Shown in pieces: positions 61,515 through 64,000 of a DNA stretch of 64,000 nucleotides. Source of the DNA: Aquila chrysaetos chrysaetos (taxonomy: Eukaryota; Chordata; Aves; Accipitriformes; Accipitridae); NCBI RefSeq assembly GCF_900496995.4, contig NC_044013.1, positions 42,297,554 through 42,361,553 of the forward strand, read 5' to 3'. The position numbers and the translations under genes are program-made. The notes under the pieces are model-generated. The model searched no databases. It had not been told where the DNA came from and saw nothing but the letters and a program-made list of their open reading frames with translations. Position 1 is the stretch's first letter; every line of letters starts with the position of its first letter.

Positions 61515-61657
61515 TCACACAATCTTTTTGATGCTGTGGCGTTTGAAACTGCCAGCACTTCGCTGCTTTTGCACTTGGCTGGCGGAGCCGTGGCGCATCC
61601 TCCCGCTGTTGGAGTGTCCGGCGGTGGGCGAGAGCTCCACGTTCTCCTTGTCGATCC
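61515..61657 (-). CDS. NF1: NF1 (neurofibromin) last coding exon, 3'-terminal 46 codons
   Basis: Neurofibromin is a Ras GTPase-activating protein; this exon gives only its extreme C-terminus. Acceptor TTTCCCCAG at 61658, then GG completing a Gly codon, then IDKENVELSPTAGHSNSGRM, continuing through HGSASQVQKQRSAGSFKR to HSIKKIV and TGA at 61517-61515. This agrees almost residue for residue with the known neurofibromin C-terminus, including the 143-nt coding length of the last exon. The Ser of GSFKR corresponds to Ser2808 (2818-residue isoform numbering), a reported PKC site, and is kept. A few residues differ from the human form as I recall it (for example Cys to Ser, Thr to Met, Asn to His). 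The catalytic GAP domain and all other exons lie beyond 64000. Confidence 0.95.
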
Positions 61658-61719
61658 CTGGGGAAACACAAGGACCGAGGTTACCCCTCGATGCTTTTGG
61701 CCACCCTGTAACTTAACGC

Positions 61720-62420
61720 TTTAAAGGTCGGCTCTTCCCGCAGACGGACGGACGGACAGGCCGGCAGCGACACCCGACGGGAGAAACCCGCCCGCCGGCC
61801 GCCAGGGGGCGCCCTCCGGCAGCGCCGGGCCCGCGCGCGGCTCCGGGGCGGGGGCGGTCCCGCTGGGGGCGGGGCCTCGGCCGCGCTGGGGGCGGGGCCA
61901 AGGCTCGGTCTGAAGGCGGCGGGACCCCGCCGTGCTGAGGGGCAACACCAAGCGGCGGCGGCGCTGCCCGCCTGGGAAAGCGCTGCAGGACCCGGTCACG
62001 ACGTGTTGTTCTGTTGTTTTTTTTTTTTTAATAATAAAGTGTTATTTGCGGTGGCTTCACCCCGGCAGGCAGGCAAGCACCGCAGACAGCCCCCCTCGCT
62101 CGTCCCCCTCCACCCCACGTGGGACAGGAAAGGAAGAGTAAAAGCCAGAAAACTCGGGCGTCCCGATTCAAGTAACAAGAAAACGTCTAGGTAAGCGAGG
62201 GATTTGCGGAAGACAGACAGACAGCAGAACAAAACCGGTGGTGCAGAGGCAATCGCTCAGCACCCACCCAGGTCCCGGGCAGAAGACGGCCAACCTCCCC
62301 CCACCGCCCCTCTTCCCGCTTCTGTCGCCGAGCCGCACGCCGCCCGGGTCCGGCACGGAAGAGCTCTCCGGGCATCCCACCCGGCTGGGCCCCTCCAGCC
62401 TACTGCCCACCGCCGTCTAT
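61720..62420. promoter_or_regulatory. CpG island inside the last NF1 intron
   Basis: Dense CpG and GC boxes begin ~60 bp upstream of the NF1 last exon. Two copies of GCTGGGGGCGGGGCC lie within 61864-61902. On the plus strand a consensus-like donor TCTAG|GTAAGC follows near 62190. Such islands usually mark promoters, but no protein-coding first exon is evident. It could drive an antisense or non-coding transcript, or simply be GC-rich intron. Confidence 0.55.
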
Positions 62421-64000
62421 TCTCCGGCACCGTCCGGTCACAAATCTGGAACACAGCCCCGCGCCAGCTGCTCTGAAGGAAATCGCCTCTACCCCAGCCA
62501 GGCCCAGCACGCTATTTTAGCCAGACGTAACACAATCTCGCTGTCAATGATGTCTCAACGACCGGTCCGATACAGCTATTGCATTGCAGTACTGCAGCTT
62601 GAAAAATAACTTTTTCAGCATCAGATGGATGACCCCGTGTTCAGCGACAGCCCGGACTTTGACCAGAAAAAACACCTCCACGTGCTCAAGTGCGATGCCT
62701 GATCTACGCACTCACCTACACACAGCTTGTCACATTTCAACATGACTCGTTCAAATACTCTTTTTCTACCCCCTTAAAGCTGCAGACTGAATTTCCTGTT
62801 AGTTTAATCTGTCTCCAACAATAAAAGACAAAATACTGTGGCCTACGGGCACTGGCTGATCTGTTTCAATCTACGCTGCTCTCCTACAACAACATGGAAA
62901 TAGATGGGGCTAAGAACTGTTCACTGAGTTCAAACAGGAACAGGAATTTTATTTAACAGGGAAAATAGGACACATAAACGCTCACACGGCAGATCAAGGG
63001 TTCCCCTACATCCTCAAAGCATCCGTACCAGCATCCGTACCCACTGAAAACACTAAAGTCTTCCAGGCCACAAGACCTTTTCTGGCTCTAATTTTGCAAA
63101 GACTGAGTGAATGCAAGAGTTTGACTCAAGTTTCTTCCGGCTTTTGCGCTCTCTACGAGGAAGAACTGACAGACTGTCAAATCTATGGGCTTCTTCCAGC
63201 CAAAAATCAACGACTGCTATTAAACAGGGGAACGGCAGAGTGAGGAAGGTTCATTTCTGAACCTGCAGAATTCTGCTGCAATGGCAGAGGCTGGTTCTTG
63301 CTACCAGAGAAGATTCATGTGTATTCAAGTGCCTACAATTCCCCTCAATGCTGAATCTCGGCTCACAAATAAAGATCAGTAAAAGTACATAACGTACAAA
63401 TCAATGTTGGAGGACGCTGTCTCATTGCCAGGAGGAATGAAAGGCTTAGCTGACTTATTCTGCATACAGCAGAAATAGAACTGATGCAGGCATTCACTTG
63501 AAGAGTTAAGTGTCAAAGTGTGGACACCAATTATAATGATTTAAACCCTGACAAACAGAGTAAAAAAAAAGAATCAACAATTAACTTTTTAACAAGGACA
63601 AGTAAAGAAACAGTTTTCTAAGCAAGGTATTAACAGGAAACACACGCAGAACAGGTGAGTCTGGAAATCCTTACAAGAGCTGCTATTGCCTTAGTTCAGC
63701 TCCTCCAAAGCCAGGAGGCAGCTTACAGAGTACAAGATGAGGATGAAACCAGACAGGCTTTATACCCAAGTGCATATACCTTTCTGAGAAGCTTTGGATG
63801 TTCTTTGCAGGACAAGGTAAATCTGTTACATTTTGCTAAAAGAATCACATCAAACCAACCTTGAAAATGAACTGCTTTAGTGTAAACTTCATGCTGACAT
63901 GATGACAACACATGAGAGCCTTGGGTTATGAGCTGTTACTCTTAACAGCTTTGGACACAGTAACTTGAAGATACAAAACCTGAGACTTCTGCTTAATGCA
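62421..64000 (-). other. Part of NF1 last intron
   Basis: No NF1 exon is recognisable here; the penultimate exon must lie beyond the window. The plus strand has a full consensus donor CAG|GTGAGT at 63652-63660, but no coding exon is identifiable around it. The short open frames at 63655-63911 show no family resemblance. Confidence 0.6.

Noticed and set aside
63655-63911. Short frames beside a consensus donor in the NF1 intron
   Set aside because: No resemblance to NF1 or any other family I know; the upstream frame for a plus-strand exon is not coding-like.

Overview
This window is nuclear DNA from a bird. Three things point there: a 5'-truncated CR1 LINE with the avian 3' end (short ATTCTATG-type repeats), a solo LTR of a family I recognise from many bird genomes, and two vertebrate genes, AKAP1 and NF1, that can be read exon by exon. 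There is no bacterial-style gene organisation. Most open frames of 60-300 codons here are chance frames in GC-rich or simple-sequence DNA.

Layout. 1-23.1 kb is a gene-less flank with several CpG-rich patches, old MIR and CR1 fragments and a pair of hairpins at 7.6 kb. 23.2-50.8 kb is AKAP1 on the minus strand. I can follow its whole coding sequence through ten coding exons (986 codons plus stop, phases consistent throughout), from a 1972-nt first coding exon at 37518-39489 to the stop at 25495. Its introns hold a solo ERVL-type LTR with a perfect 5-bp target duplication and an antisense CR1. 50.05-51.3 kb is the AKAP1 CpG-island promoter. 51.3-57.4 kb is intergenic. About 57.5-61.5 kb is the long 3' UTR of NF1, also minus strand, carrying a complete 714-bp hAT/Charlie-type element. 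61515-61657 is the last coding exon of neurofibromin. 61.7-64 kb is the last NF1 intron, which starts with a CpG island.

The two genes are head-to-tail on one strand, with the NF1 3' end followed by the AKAP1 promoter. They are separate units: AKAP1 is a mitochondrial outer-membrane scaffold for PKA and RNA, and NF1 is a Ras GTPase-activating protein. In human they lie far apart on chromosome 17, so their adjacency here is an arrangement difference. I found no undescribed system. The most notable local observations are a recent in-frame 303-bp tandem duplication next to the PKA-binding helix of AKAP1, a GC-AG intron in AKAP1, the transposon inside the NF1 3' UTR, and the CpG island inside the last NF1 intron.
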